A stretch of 64,000 nt of DNA, taken from contig CANFBW010000009.1 in NCBI GenBank assembly GCA_947444925.1, forward strand, positions 1 through 64,000, given 5' to 3'. Source of the DNA: Flavobacteriales bacterium (GTDB lineage Bacteria > Bacteroidota > Bacteroidia > Flavobacteriales_C > GCA-002722245). A program made the translations under genes and the position numbers. The notes beneath the pieces are model-generated. The model saw nothing but the letters and a program-made list of their open reading frames with translations, did no database searches and was not told the origin of the DNA. Every line of letters starts with the position of its first letter. The first letter of the stretch is position 1. Shown here one piece after another: positions 1 through 8,354 of this stretch.

Positions 1-671
1 ACCCTATGGTAAAGCACGGTTTTGCAAGAGATCTTGATTTTGAATTGCAGGAACACGGTTCAAACTTCTTGACATTGGCGCTATGTGCAACAGCGCAAAC
101 AAAGATTTCATTTCCCTTCGACTTTGAATTTTTAGTGAAATACACGCTCGAAGGAAATGTTTTAAAAACAGCTTTTGAAGTGCAAAACAAAGGTGAAACA
201 CAAATGTATTTTTCAATAGGCGGACATCCCGCATTCAACTGTCCAATAAAAGAAGATGATGAATTAAAAAATTGCTTTATTTCATTTTCAGAGGAGGAAC
301 ACGACGACAAAGTGCTGATTGATGCGAACGGATTTAGAAATGGAACAGTGACCAAAGATTACCTCAAGGGCAATAAAATCAATTTGTTTAACGATATTTT
401 CAAAGACGATGCTTTGGTGTTTTTGAACTTGAAATCGAAAGCACTATCTATTCAGTCGACAAGCAATTCTTTTCGATTGAATTTTTCACACGAAGGTTTT
501 CCTCACTTTGGAATTTGGGCACCCGTAGGCGCACCCTTTGTTTGCTTGGAGCCTTGGCATGGAATGGCTGACAGCGCTGGATTCACTGGCGAATTCAAAC
601 ACAAGGACGGAGTGGTGGCACTTGGTCACAAACAAATATACCGTTGTTCATACAGTATAGAAGGATGTTAA
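1..671 (+). CDS. aldose 1-epimerase (mutarotase) family protein, 5' end outside window
   Basis: Partial gene: the reading frame is open to the window edge (a Pro codon precedes the first ATG at 6), and the M-V-K-H-G-F-A-R stretch normally lies about 70 residues into LacX/galactose-mutarotase-like proteins, so the true start is upstream. Visible motifs are GGHPAFN, which holds a His typical of the active site, and VCLEPWHG, which carries the Glu expected to act as catalytic base. The family interconverts sugar anomers or binds hexose-6-phosphates in the cytoplasm; the exact substrate cannot be told. It ends 10 bases before the convergent trxB stop. The family call is firm, the substrate is not. 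Confidence 0.85.
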   Translation, partial: PMVKHGFARDLDFELQEHGSNFLTLALCATAQTKISFPFDFEFLVKYTLEGNVLKTAFEVQNKGETQMYFSIGGHPAFNCPIKEDDELKNCFISFSEEEHDDKVLIDANGFRNGTVTKDYLKGNKINLFNDIFKDDALVFLNLKSKALSIQSTSNSFRLNFSHEGFPHFGIWAPVGAPFVCLEPWHGMADSAGFTGEFKHKDGVVALGHKQIYRCSYSIEGC

Positions 672-681
672 AAAAAATGAG

Positions 682-1617
682 TTAATCGGCCATCGCAGCC
701 AAGTATCTTTCTGCATCGAGCGCCGACATACAGCCGGTTCCCGCTGCGGTAACAGCCTGACGGTATTTATGGTCTTGCACATCGCCAGCTGCAAATACAC
801 CTTCGATGTTGGTGTGGGTGCTATCGGGTTTAGTGATCAAATAGCCATTTTCATCCATATCGAGTTGCCCTTTGAAAACATCGGTGTTGGGGCGGTGACC
901 TATGGCAACAAAGAAACCTGTTACTTCCAAAGTACTTTCAACTCCTGTGATATTGTTTTTTATTTTAACGCCTTCAACCGTTTGTTCTCCTAAAACTTCT
1001 ACAGTTTCGGTACTAAAATGAATTTCAATATTAGCCGTAGTTTCAACGCGGTGTTGCATTGCTTTTGACGCGCGGAAATTTTCTTTGCGCACCAACATGA
1101 TTACTTTTTTACAGATTTTAGACAAGTACGAAGCTTCTTCACAAGCAGTGTCCCCTGCGCCAACAATAGCTACCACTTGGTTGCGGTAGAAAAAACCATC
1201 GCATACAGCGCAAGCAGAAACACCTCCGCTTTTCAGTCTTTCTTCTGACGGTAGGCCCAACCACTTAGCTGTTGCACCGGTACATATAATGATAGTGTCG
1301 GCTGTTATTTCAGCCTTGTCTTCAACCAAAACTCTTTTTGGTGTTTCATTTAAAAATGCCTGCGTCACCAAGCCCGAGCGCACTTCAGTGCCAAATCTTT
1401 CTGCTTGCGCGCGAAAGTCCTCCATCATTTGTGGGCCTTCAACACCTTTCGGATAACCAGGAAAATTATCGACTTCTGTCGTGTCCATTAACTGACCTCC
1501 CGGCTGCATTCCTACATACATAATTGGTTTCAAATCTGCTCTGGCAGCATAGATTGCTGCTGTATATCCTGCCGGTCCTGCGCCAATTATAAGGCATTTG
1601 TGGTGTTCCTTTATCAT
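682..1617 (-). CDS. trxB: thioredoxin-disulfide reductase
   Basis: NADPH- and FAD-dependent reductase that recycles thioredoxin in the cytoplasm. Seen: the FAD-binding motif IIGAGPAGYTAA near the N-terminus, the redox-active CAVC pair, the NADPH motif VGAGDTA, and the C-terminal FAD segment GVFAAGDVQDHKYRQ. The ORF track starts 20 codons earlier at 1677, but the family begins a few residues before the IIGAGPAG motif, so the ATG at 1617 (MIKEHHK) is chosen; this gives 311 residues, the usual length. A TAAATTTG box lies about 28 bases upstream of this ATG and inside the longer ORF, which supports the shorter start. Confidence 0.95.
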   Translation of the reverse strand: MIKEHHKCLIIGAGPAGYTAAIYAARADLKPIMYVGMQPGGQLMDTTEVDNFPGYPKGVEGPQMMEDFRAQAERFGTEVRSGLVTQAFLNETPKRVLVEDKAEITADTIIICTGATAKWLGLPSEERLKSGGVSACAVCDGFFYRNQVVAIVGAGDTACEEASYLSKICKKVIMLVRKENFRASKAMQHRVETTANIEIHFSTETVEVLGEQTVEGVKIKNNITGVESTLEVTGFFVAIGHRPNTDVFKGQLDMDENGYLITKPDSTHTNIEGVFAAGDVQDHKYRQAVTAAGTGCMSALDAERYLAAMAD

Positions 1618-1644
1618 AGTGATGGTATGTGGTTTCTTGAGCGG

Positions 1645-1678
1645 CAAATTTAAAAACAAATAACTACTCTGCGCCAAA
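1645..1678 (-). promoter_or_regulatory. candidate Bacteroidota-type promoter of trxB
   Basis: On the minus strand a TAAATTTG (-7 consensus TAnnTTTG) at 1645-1652 is preceded, 22 bases upstream, by TTTG at 1675-1678 (-33 consensus TTTG). The spacing is slightly longer than the usual 19-21. Inferred from consensus only. Confidence 0.35.
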
Positions 1679-1737
1679 TGTGGAAAAGTTAATGTGAATT
1701 TAAATGCTTACCTGAAATATAACTGTAATGATGATAT

Positions 1738-2070
1738 CCTTCGGTGTACCTCAGGATGACAAGATGAGACTAGTTTCCTCTGATCGTAATAGTTGATTGA
1801 CGATTAGGGCGATGGCGCCTTCGAAGACCGAAACTTCCTTTCTCCTCTTAATATCAAATCTCAGGATGACAAATGCGACTGATTTCTTCTGATCACAAAA
1901 GTTGATTTAAGATTAGGGCGGTAGGTCCTTCGGGGTACCTCAGGATGACAAATTTTTTCGAAAAACATTTGTTTAGATACACCTGTATCTAAACCTGTAT
2001 CTGCACCTGCATCTGTCATCCTGAGATTTGATATTAAGAGGAGAAAGGAAGTTTCGGTCTGCGAAGGACC
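1738..2070. repeat. composite intergenic repeat: direct repeats, 54-nt inverted repeat and a 12-nt tandem repeat
   Basis: No credible gene lies between trxB and the lipoprotein at 2195. A 25-mer beginning CCTTCGG and ending GGATGACAA occurs at 1738-1762 and 1927-1951 with one mismatch. A core CTCAGGATGACAA recurs at about 1860. The block 1818-1871 is repeated in reverse complement at 2014-2067 with a single mismatch over 54 bases. Between the arms, 1979-2014 holds three imperfect 12-mers of the form nnACCTGYATCT. This looks like a dispersed, repeatedly duplicated intergenic element rather than a coding sequence; the ORF listed at 1861-2097 is simply open by chance across it. Confidence 0.8.
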
Positions 2071-2130
2071 TATCGCTCTCCACTTTTTTTTTCGCAATTG
2101 AGGAATGACGTTGAATAAACAGGTCTGCGC

Positions 2131-2163
2131 TAAAAAACAAAAACCCCACGCAATTGCGTGAGG
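2131..2163 (-). terminator. rho-independent terminator of the lipoprotein at 2195
   Basis: On the minus strand a stem built on the perfect palindrome CACGCAATTGCGTG, extended by C/G pairs, is followed by GTTTTTGTTTTTTAG. It sits 30 bases beyond the stop of the 2195-3043 gene. Confidence 0.85.
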
Positions 2164-2194
2164 CTTTTGAAGGCGAGCGATAGTAGTAGCAGGC

Positions 2195-3043
2195 CTATTT
2201 TTTAATAGTCACTGTTTTTGACGTTTTACCAATGGTTACTGTTGCCGTTCCGTCACAGTCACCTGTTCCAAAGTCAATCGTTCTTGCCAATTTTCCTGAA
2301 GGTGTAATGACAAGCACACCGCTTACAATTTGATGACAAGCAACTTTAATAGTCAAAGGTGTAGTAATTTCCATTTCGTAAGAAACACCACTTGCTTTAG
2401 ATCCAGTTGATGTACCAGTTAAAATAAACTCATCGTCTTCTCTATTTAAAAGAGAGTTTTGTTCGTATCCTTTTGACCATTCTCTAGTTCTATTTGTAGA
2501 GCCAGTGATGGTACCAGCTCCATTGGCTAACGTAATAGTGTGTTCTGCGCTAATGGTCCAACTTGGGTGTTGGTTGGTTGCTTGCAAACCATTGAATGTT
2601 ACGGTTCTTGTAGCTTCAATCGTATTGCCATCTACTGAATAACTTTCAGTTTTAAGTGTTCTGATAGATCCTTGGTTAAAGTGATTGCCAACTCTTTTGA
2701 TTTTAATTTTTCCTTTTCTAATTTTTCCGTCTTTGCAAGTTACGCCATTTGTACCGAAATCAATGTCTACAGAAACAGTGTCACTTGAAACAATTTTGGT
2801 GAGGTGCACAGAGTCGGCAAGAATACCGCCCGTATTTTCATTTTTAAAGGAAGCCAATTTATTGTTTATTGAAGTTTCTGCTTCGTCACCAATTGCATCT
2901 AACTCATCATTGCTTTGCTCAGCCATTGAATGGTTTTCAGCTACTGACGTGCTGTCATCGGCATTTTTAGAGCAAGAAGTTAAAATTAAACCGAAAGAAG
3001 TAAGAGCGATCAATCCTCCTTTGAAAATTTTTGTCGTTGTCAT
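2195..3043 (-). CDS. lipoprotein of unknown function, paralogue of the next gene
   Basis: 282 residues. The N-terminus is an SPII signal (hydrophobic core then LTSC, lipid-modified Cys24) followed by a short polar tether containing AEQSNDEL. The body is rich in Thr/Ser beta-strand-like segments and ends in TIDFGTGDCDGTATV. The same ending (NIDFGNGDCDN) and the same EQSxxEL element occur in the protein encoded at 3115-3912, so the two are diverged tandem duplicates. No domain is recognised. Because the Cys is followed by SKN, outer-membrane anchoring is likely but not shown. It lies 71 bases downstream of its paralogue on the same strand and has its own terminator. Confidence 0.8.
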   Translation of the reverse strand: MTTTKIFKGGLIALTSFGLILTSCSKNADDSTSVAENHSMAEQSNDELDAIGDEAETSINNKLASFKNENTGGILADSVHLTKIVSSDTVSVDIDFGTNGVTCKDGKIRKGKIKIKRVGNHFNQGSIRTLKTESYSVDGNTIEATRTVTFNGLQATNQHPSWTISAEHTITLANGAGTITGSTNRTREWSKGYEQNSLLNREDDEFILTGTSTGSKASGVSYEMEITTPLTIKVACHQIVSGVLVITPSGKLARTIDFGTGDCDGTATVTIGKTSKTVTIKK

Positions 3044-3114
3044 AATATTAAAAGTTAGTTTGTTTGGTAATAAGACACGACGAATCTTAAATGGTTGCCG
3101 ACGAAATTAAAAAA

Positions 3115-3912
3115 TTATTTCAGCGCAATGATTTTAGAATACTTACCAATGGATAGGGTCACCAAGTTATCGCAGTCACCATTTCCAAAATCGATGTTGC
3201 GCGGCAATTTTTTTTCTGGCACAATTTGAATCGCACCACTAATGATATTTGCACAGCTTCTAGCAATTTTCAAAGGACTGGTAATTTCAACAGCGAAAAC
3301 ACCATTTTTATTTTTGCCTGTGGCACTTCCTGTCATTGAAAAAACATCATCATTGAGATCATCCTGTGTGTACATTCCTTCTGTCAGCACAATCTCTCTG
3401 CTTGCTGTTTCGCTCACAGTGCTTCCATCAGAAAAGGTAATGGTGGTGCTGGATTCAATATCGGCCTCAAATAAAGACGAGCGCACAAAAGTACGTGTCC
3501 CCTTGATTGAAATGTCATTTAAAAAATAATCTTGTGTTTCAGCAGAAGCCCACATTTTATTTTTGAGGACGCGAATGATGATGCGGCCCCTTCTGAGTTT
3601 TTGATCAAGGCTAAGTGTGTTGCTGTTTCCAAAATCCAATTGTACAATCAATGTATCTCCTTTGATGGTTTTAGAATACAAAACGCTTGGGGTTAGTGTG
3701 CCTTCCGTTTTTAGTGAAGTAACAGTGTCTTTGTCAACGACTTCAACAATCAAATTATTAAGTTCGTTACTGCTTTGCTCAATGGAACTGTATTGCTGCG
3801 CAAGAGAAGTGTCAGTATCGGCAGCGTCGTCACGGTCTCTGCGACAAGCAAATTGCAATACAGCAAAAATGCAGAGTAGGACAGAGAAAGTAACTTTACG
3901 AGTCAAAATCAT
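3115..3912 (-). CDS. lipoprotein of unknown function, paralogue of the previous gene
   Basis: 265 residues. SPII signal ending in QFAC (Cys23), then an acidic/arginine-rich tether (RRDRDDAAD). It shares with its neighbour the segments SSNELNNL, a tryptophan-poor beta-rich middle, a SGAIQI strand, and NIDFGNGDCDN near the C-terminus. It starts 53 bases after the stop of the helicase gene and may be transcribed with it. Function unknown; two conserved Cys in the C-terminal half (C of RSCANI and GDCDN) could form a disulfide. Confidence 0.8.
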   Translation of the reverse strand: MILTRKVTFSVLLCIFAVLQFACRRDRDDAADTDTSLAQQYSSIEQSSNELNNLIVEVVDKDTVTSLKTEGTLTPSVLYSKTIKGDTLIVQLDFGNSNTLSLDQKLRRGRIIIRVLKNKMWASAETQDYFLNDISIKGTRTFVRSSLFEADIESSTTITFSDGSTVSETASREIVLTEGMYTQDDLNDDVFSMTGSATGKNKNGVFAVEITSPLKIARSCANIISGAIQIVPEKKLPRNIDFGNGDCDNLVTLSIGKYSKIIALK

Positions 3913-3965
3913 AATACAAATATATTATTTGTGCGCGTTAGACGCTATTTTTTGCGAAGGTTGCC

Positions 3966-6900
3966 TCAATCTATTTCAATAACCTCATTATTTTCAATAT
4001 AAAGCAGATAGCACTTTATCGGAATAGCGTATATTTTGCAAAGATGTTGAGCGTATTTTTTTATTTGCTTTACGTGACTTTCGCTTTTTTCTCCTGTCTT
4101 GAAATCGAGAACAGCCAAAGAGTCATTCAGCAAAATAACGCGATCGGGACGAACAAGCTCGCCTTTTTCACCTATGATTTCCCTTTCCTTTTTAACAATA
4201 GCTCCAGTTTCAAAAAGAGATTTAATGGAGGGATTATTCAACAGTAGGTTAATTTTTTCAAACAGATCCTTTGCTTGTATAGCGTCAATCCAACCTTCTA
4301 CCTGCGCCACAAGCAAACTGTTTTCTAGCTCGGAACGATAGTCCATTGTTGCTAAAATACTGTGGATGATGTTTCCATATTCCTTTGGATTCAAGGCGTC
4401 CCATAAATTTGGCGCTTGAAGTGAAATATGCACGTGGCTGCGCCATTGATTGGCAACATGCGCTGAAGGAATGATTTTATCTGCAGCAAAGACCAATACT
4501 TTGTCATTGTTGCTTTTGACACCCATTTCAAAATACGACATTGTGCTTCCCTCAAAACAAAGTTCAAAAAGATCTGCGGTATTTTTTGGCTCTGCGCCTG
4601 TTCTTCCGGGCCGGGTATGTATGTAAAGTTCTTTTTTTGCGCGGGTCAATGCAACATACAGCACATTAATGTTATCGAGTAACATTTTATTTTGCTCTTC
4701 ATTATACGTGCTTGAGAAATCTGTTTCTTCCAATGATTTTTTCGCTTTGACATAGGCAGATGGCAATGCTTCATTGTTTTGGTCTATCCAAATACTGTCG
4801 GTGCGGTACATTTTTGAGTCAGCAAAAGGAAAAATCACAATATTGAATTCTAAGCCTTTCGATTTATGAATGGTCGTGATTTTAACAGCATTTTCATCAT
4901 CGCTCATTTGCACGGCCAATTTCTCACCATTTTCTTTCCACCACTCTAAAAAACTGCCAGTGTCGGGCCCAAATTGAATGGCGTATTGATTGATGCATTC
5001 AAAAATCTGCACCAAGTAAGGGTCATTGTTGTTGAGTGCTAATTTATTGGCCCAATGCTGCACAATTTCAGGTAGAGAATAGTACTCGAAGTGTTGAAGA
5101 TCAATGCCCTTTTCTTTAAGTCCCTCAAAAAAGAGGAGGGGGGAGCGGCTTTGCTTTTCAAATTCAAGATGTAATTCTCCCGAAATAAATCCGGTGCTGT
5201 GTAAGATGCTAATGGCTCTGATGAGGGCAGGCTGGTTTTGTGGGTTGAACGACAATTCCAAAAGCGCAATAATCAGCTGTACCTGTTTGTTTTTATGCAA
5301 TAATAAACTTTCTGAAGAAACAACAGGAATATTGTGTTGCGTCAGAAAATCGGCCACCACATTACCATCAGCATTGGAGCGCGTGATGATGGCGATGTCA
5401 GAATAATCGTGAGAGCGCTGCATCACATCTTCAATGGTAGCTTTAATTTCTTCCAATGTTTGCGTTTCGTATTCCTCTTTTTTGCCGTCAATTTTCTGCA
5501 CACGAACGTACCCGCCTTCTTTTGAAAAGTCGTTCTTTTGAAAAAAATCTTTGTAGAAATTTCGCAAGGGAACGGGCAATATGCCTGCTATTTTTTCAAA
5601 AAAAAGATTGTTGAATGCGATGACGTTTTTCGTAGATCTAAAATTTTGACTCAATATTTTCTCCTCGTAATTTCTATTGATGGAGCGCATTCTTTCATCA
5701 ATATTGGGATTACCCGACACCGCACCATTGCCAATACTGGCAAACTGCTCTACGTCGCCACCTCGCCAACGGTATATCGCTTGTTTGGTATCTCCTACGA
5801 TTAAGTTTTTGTGCCCCGACGCCAGCGAATTGTCAATTAAAGGCATTAAATTTTGCCACTGTAAAATTGAGGTGTCCTGAAATTCATCAATAAGGTAGTG
5901 CTTGTATTTTTCGCCTATGCGCTCGTACACAAAGGGAATTGGCTGGGTTAAAACAATGTCTAAAATACGCTTGTTGAATTCCGAGATGTGCACCGAATTG
6001 TTTTCAGAACGCAGGTTGTCGATGATCTTTTCAATTTCGTTGAAGAGGGCAACAGCATACAAGTTTTGACTTATTAAAAGATTGAGCTCATAGTCTTTCA
6101 ACTCTGCATTCAGCAATGAGCTGATGCTTTGGCATTTTTCGCTCAATACTTCTTTGATGGAATCAATCTTTTGTTTGTCGTCATTACTCGCGTCAGGGGC
6201 GTACCATCTATTTTCTTCAATAGCTTTGAAAGAGCGGTTGTTTTTGACGTTGTCAAAATCGAGAGCCGCTATTTTTTTTAGAACCCCATGAAGACCGTTT
6301 TTTTTGTATAAAAACTCTGCACCTGTTAAACCTTGCTGCTGCATCAATAGCAAGGCCGCATCGGCTTCTTGTTTTAATTTGTTTTCAAAGTCCTTGATTT
6401 TCGCGGTGTACTCTTTGTTGAGTTCAATAAAATGCGCCAAATCAAAATTGCGCAGCTTTTGAATGTGACGGTAGCCTTGCTCTTTAAGCAATTGCGGCGC
6501 CACTTCCTTTAATTCTTTCTCAATGTTCCACGACTTTTCTTCTTCGGCCTGAAACTTTGAATACTTCAAGAGGGCGGTGGTGAGTTCTTTATTTTCGCCA
6601 ACCTTGGCGATCAGTCCATCAACAGCTCTTGAAATCAGTGACTTTTCATCGAGTTCTACTTCAAAATTCACAGGTAACTTCAATTCATGGGCGAAGGCGC
6701 GCACTACACGAAGCATAAACTTGTCGATCGTGGTGATATTAAAATCGCCGTAGTTGTGCAGTATCGCCGTGAGTATGTTTTTTGACTTCTCGCGTATAAA
6801 ATCTTCACCGATAAAGCGTTCTGCCATTAAAGTATTAAGCAGTGTTTGCTCACCTCTAGACAATTCTGGTTTGTTTGCAAAAGCATCGAGCGCACCAAGC

Positions 6901-7094
6901 ACTCTTTCTTTCATTTCGTTGGCTGCTTTGTTGGTGAAAGTAACCGCGAGTATGTATCGAAAAGCAAAAGGACTATCGTCTTGCATCAATATGGACAGAT
7001 ATTCTTTTACGAGCGTAAACGTTTTGCCGGAACCTGCAGAAGACCGATACACTAAAAAATTTTGCTCTTGAGTAATCACCCTTGAAAAGTACAA
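3966..7094 (-). CDS. UvrD/Rep-family helicase with C-terminal PD-(D/E)XK nuclease (AddA/RecB-like)
   Basis: 1042 residues. ATP-dependent DNA helicase-exonuclease of the double-strand-break repair type. Motifs in order: Walker A SSAGSGKTFT (residues ~18-27), TFTNKAANEMKER, motif II LIDEFQDTS, VGDTKQAIYRWRGG, TIHKSKGLEF, LYVALTRAKKELY, then a C-terminal nuclease with GELVRPDRV and LDFKTG followed by a Q..K.Y helix. These are the hallmarks of AddA/RecB, in which the nuclease follows the helicase. The annotated ATG gives MYFSRVITQ; a GTG five codons later would give VITQEQNF and fits relatives that begin close to the Walker A, so the start is uncertain by a few codons. No AddB-like partner is next to it in this window; the two downstream lipoproteins are unrelated. 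Confidence 0.93.
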   Translation of the reverse strand: MYFSRVITQEQNFLVYRSSAGSGKTFTLVKEYLSILMQDDSPFAFRYILAVTFTNKAANEMKERVLGALDAFANKPELSRGEQTLLNTLMAERFIGEDFIREKSKNILTAILHNYGDFNITTIDKFMLRVVRAFAHELKLPVNFEVELDEKSLISRAVDGLIAKVGENKELTTALLKYSKFQAEEEKSWNIEKELKEVAPQLLKEQGYRHIQKLRNFDLAHFIELNKEYTAKIKDFENKLKQEADAALLLMQQQGLTGAEFLYKKNGLHGVLKKIAALDFDNVKNNRSFKAIEENRWYAPDASNDDKQKIDSIKEVLSEKCQSISSLLNAELKDYELNLLISQNLYAVALFNEIEKIIDNLRSENNSVHISEFNKRILDIVLTQPIPFVYERIGEKYKHYLIDEFQDTSILQWQNLMPLIDNSLASGHKNLIVGDTKQAIYRWRGGDVEQFASIGNGAVSGNPNIDERMRSINRNYEEKILSQNFRSTKNVIAFNNLFFEKIAGILPVPLRNFYKDFFQKNDFSKEGGYVRVQKIDGKKEEYETQTLEEIKATIEDVMQRSHDYSDIAIITRSNADGNVVADFLTQHNIPVVSSESLLLHKNKQVQLIIALLELSFNPQNQPALIRAISILHSTGFISGELHLEFEKQSRSPLLFFEGLKEKGIDLQHFEYYSLPEIVQHWANKLALNNNDPYLVQIFECINQYAIQFGPDTGSFLEWWKENGEKLAVQMSDDENAVKITTIHKSKGLEFNIVIFPFADSKMYRTDSIWIDQNNEALPSAYVKAKKSLEETDFSSTYNEEQNKMLLDNINVLYVALTRAKKELYIHTRPGRTGAEPKNTADLFELCFEGSTMSYFEMGVKSNNDKVLVFAADKIIPSAHVANQWRSHVHISLQAPNLWDALNPKEYGNIIHSILATMDYRSELENSLLVAQVEGWIDAIQAKDLFEKINLLLNNPSIKSLFETGAIVKKEREIIGEKGELVRPDRVILLNDSLAVLDFKTGEKSESHVKQIKKYAQHLCKIYAIPIKCYLLYIENNEVIEID

Positions 7095-7219
7095 AATTAT
7101 TGGGACAACATCTTTTGATCATAGACTTTGGGAAATTATTTTTTGATTACGAAGGCAACCTCTCTTTTGTTTTGAAGTCTTATGTATAAGTAATCGTACC
7201 TGTTCTTTTAAATCCAGCG

Positions 7220-7288
7220 AACCCCTGCTATTGTCCTTTTGAATCCTCATTCTTCCCGGTCAACAATAGCAGGGGTTTTATTTTTTTT
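7220..7288 (+). terminator. strong hairpin plus T-tract on the plus strand, no upstream plus-strand gene
   Basis: AACCCCTGCTATTGT (7220-7234) pairs perfectly with 7263-7277 across a 28-base loop and is followed by TTTTATTTTTTTT. It is terminator-shaped only on the plus strand, but the gene to its left (helicase) reads leftward and the gene to its right starts at 7319. It could end a short non-coding RNA transcribed from about 7170-7210, or act in the leader of the peptidase gene. Confidence 0.55.
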
Positions 7289-7318
7289 AAGGCCACCGTA
7301 TTCTCTTATCTTTACCTT

Positions 7319-8353
7319 GTGTTAAAAAAAATATCATTGTTTATATTGTTGCTTGTCGTTGTGTTTTGCACATGGAATTGCAATGTTATTTTATACGGTA
7401 TTCATCAAGGCGTTGGACAAATAAAAATTGTCCACGAAGCGAAACCTCTCGACGAAGTGCTTGCCGACCCCGCGTTTCCTGATTCTTCCAAAGCAAAATT
7501 GAGATTGATTCAAGAGATCAAAAAATTCGCTGTTGATTCGCTCGGCATTTTTGAAAGCAAAAACTACACATCGCTGTATGATCAGCACGGAGAGCCAATT
7601 ATGTATGTAATAACAGCCTGTGATCCCTTTGCTTTCAAGCCCTATGAATGGCATTTTTCATTTTTAGGAAAATTCACTTACAAAGGTCACTTCAAAAAAG
7701 AAAGGGCAGAAGACGATTTGAACGAGCTGAAGGCAGAAGGTTATGATACCGAATTGGGCACAGCGAAAGCATATTCTACATTGGGTTGGTTTAAAGATCC
7801 GATTTTGTCGGGAATGCTGACAAGTCCACCTGGATCATTGGCGCGTTTGATTATTCACGAACTTACGCATGGCACACTGTACATCAAAGACAGCGTGACG
7901 TACAATGAAAATCTAGCGACTTTTGTTGGCGATCAAGGCGCCATCTTATTTTTAAAACACAAGTATGGAGTAGAGTCGAAGGAGATGAAAGATTATTTAG
8001 GCAATATTGCCGACATCGAACGATTTTCGGCGCACATACTTTCAGGAATGAAAGAAATGGAACAGCTATATGCGAGTGTTGATTTTCAGCATCTAGCCAT
8101 CGCTGACAAAAGGAAAGAAAAGCGTGAACGCATACAAAAAATTATGGCTGCGGCCGACACCTTGCCTTTCTACAACAAGAAAAAATTTGCAGAAATATTT
8201 TCGACGAAATTTGAAATCAACAACAATTTCTTTCTCACTTACGTGATGTACAGAAATGAACAGAATTTGTTCGAAGCAGAGTTTCGAAACAAATTCCATT
8301 CAAATTTCAAGGCCTATTTGAAATACCTCAAGAGCAAATACGCTACACTTTAG
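7319..8353 (+). CDS. predicted zinc aminopeptidase (Pfam Aminopep family)
   Basis: 344 residues with a GTG start (GTG TTA AAA AAA), which is the first start giving a complete signal sequence (hydrophobic residues 5-20, with a Cys at NCN that could be a lipobox). The key motif is IIHELTHGTLY, an HExxH-type zinc site, with a downstream NENLATFVGDQG segment supplying the third ligand, as in the predicted aminopeptidase family PF10023. Expected to be membrane- or periplasm-located and to remove N-terminal residues; activity has not been inferred beyond the motif. Its stop is one base from the convergent leuB stop. An upstream TATCTTTA resembles a -7 box. Confidence 0.85.
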   Translation: MLKKISLFILLLVVVFCTWNCNVILYGIHQGVGQIKIVHEAKPLDEVLADPAFPDSSKAKLRLIQEIKKFAVDSLGIFESKNYTSLYDQHGEPIMYVITACDPFAFKPYEWHFSFLGKFTYKGHFKKERAEDDLNELKAEGYDTELGTAKAYSTLGWFKDPILSGMLTSPPGSLARLIIHELTHGTLYIKDSVTYNENLATFVGDQGAILFLKHKYGVESKEMKDYLGNIADIERFSAHILSGMKEMEQLYASVDFQHLAIADKRKEKRERIQKIMAAADTLPFYNKKKFAEIFSTKFEINNNFFLTYVMYRNEQNLFEAEFRNKFHSNFKAYLKYLKSKYATL

Positions 8354-8354
8354 C

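Noticed and set aside
1861-2097. 78-residue minus-strand ORF in the repeat patch
   Set aside because: It is composed of the inverted and tandem repeats themselves and has no protein-like features.
3917-3924. TATATTTG (minus) as promoter of the 3115-3912 lipoprotein
   Set aside because: It is only five bases from the ATG, which would require a leaderless mRNA, and there is no -33 element.
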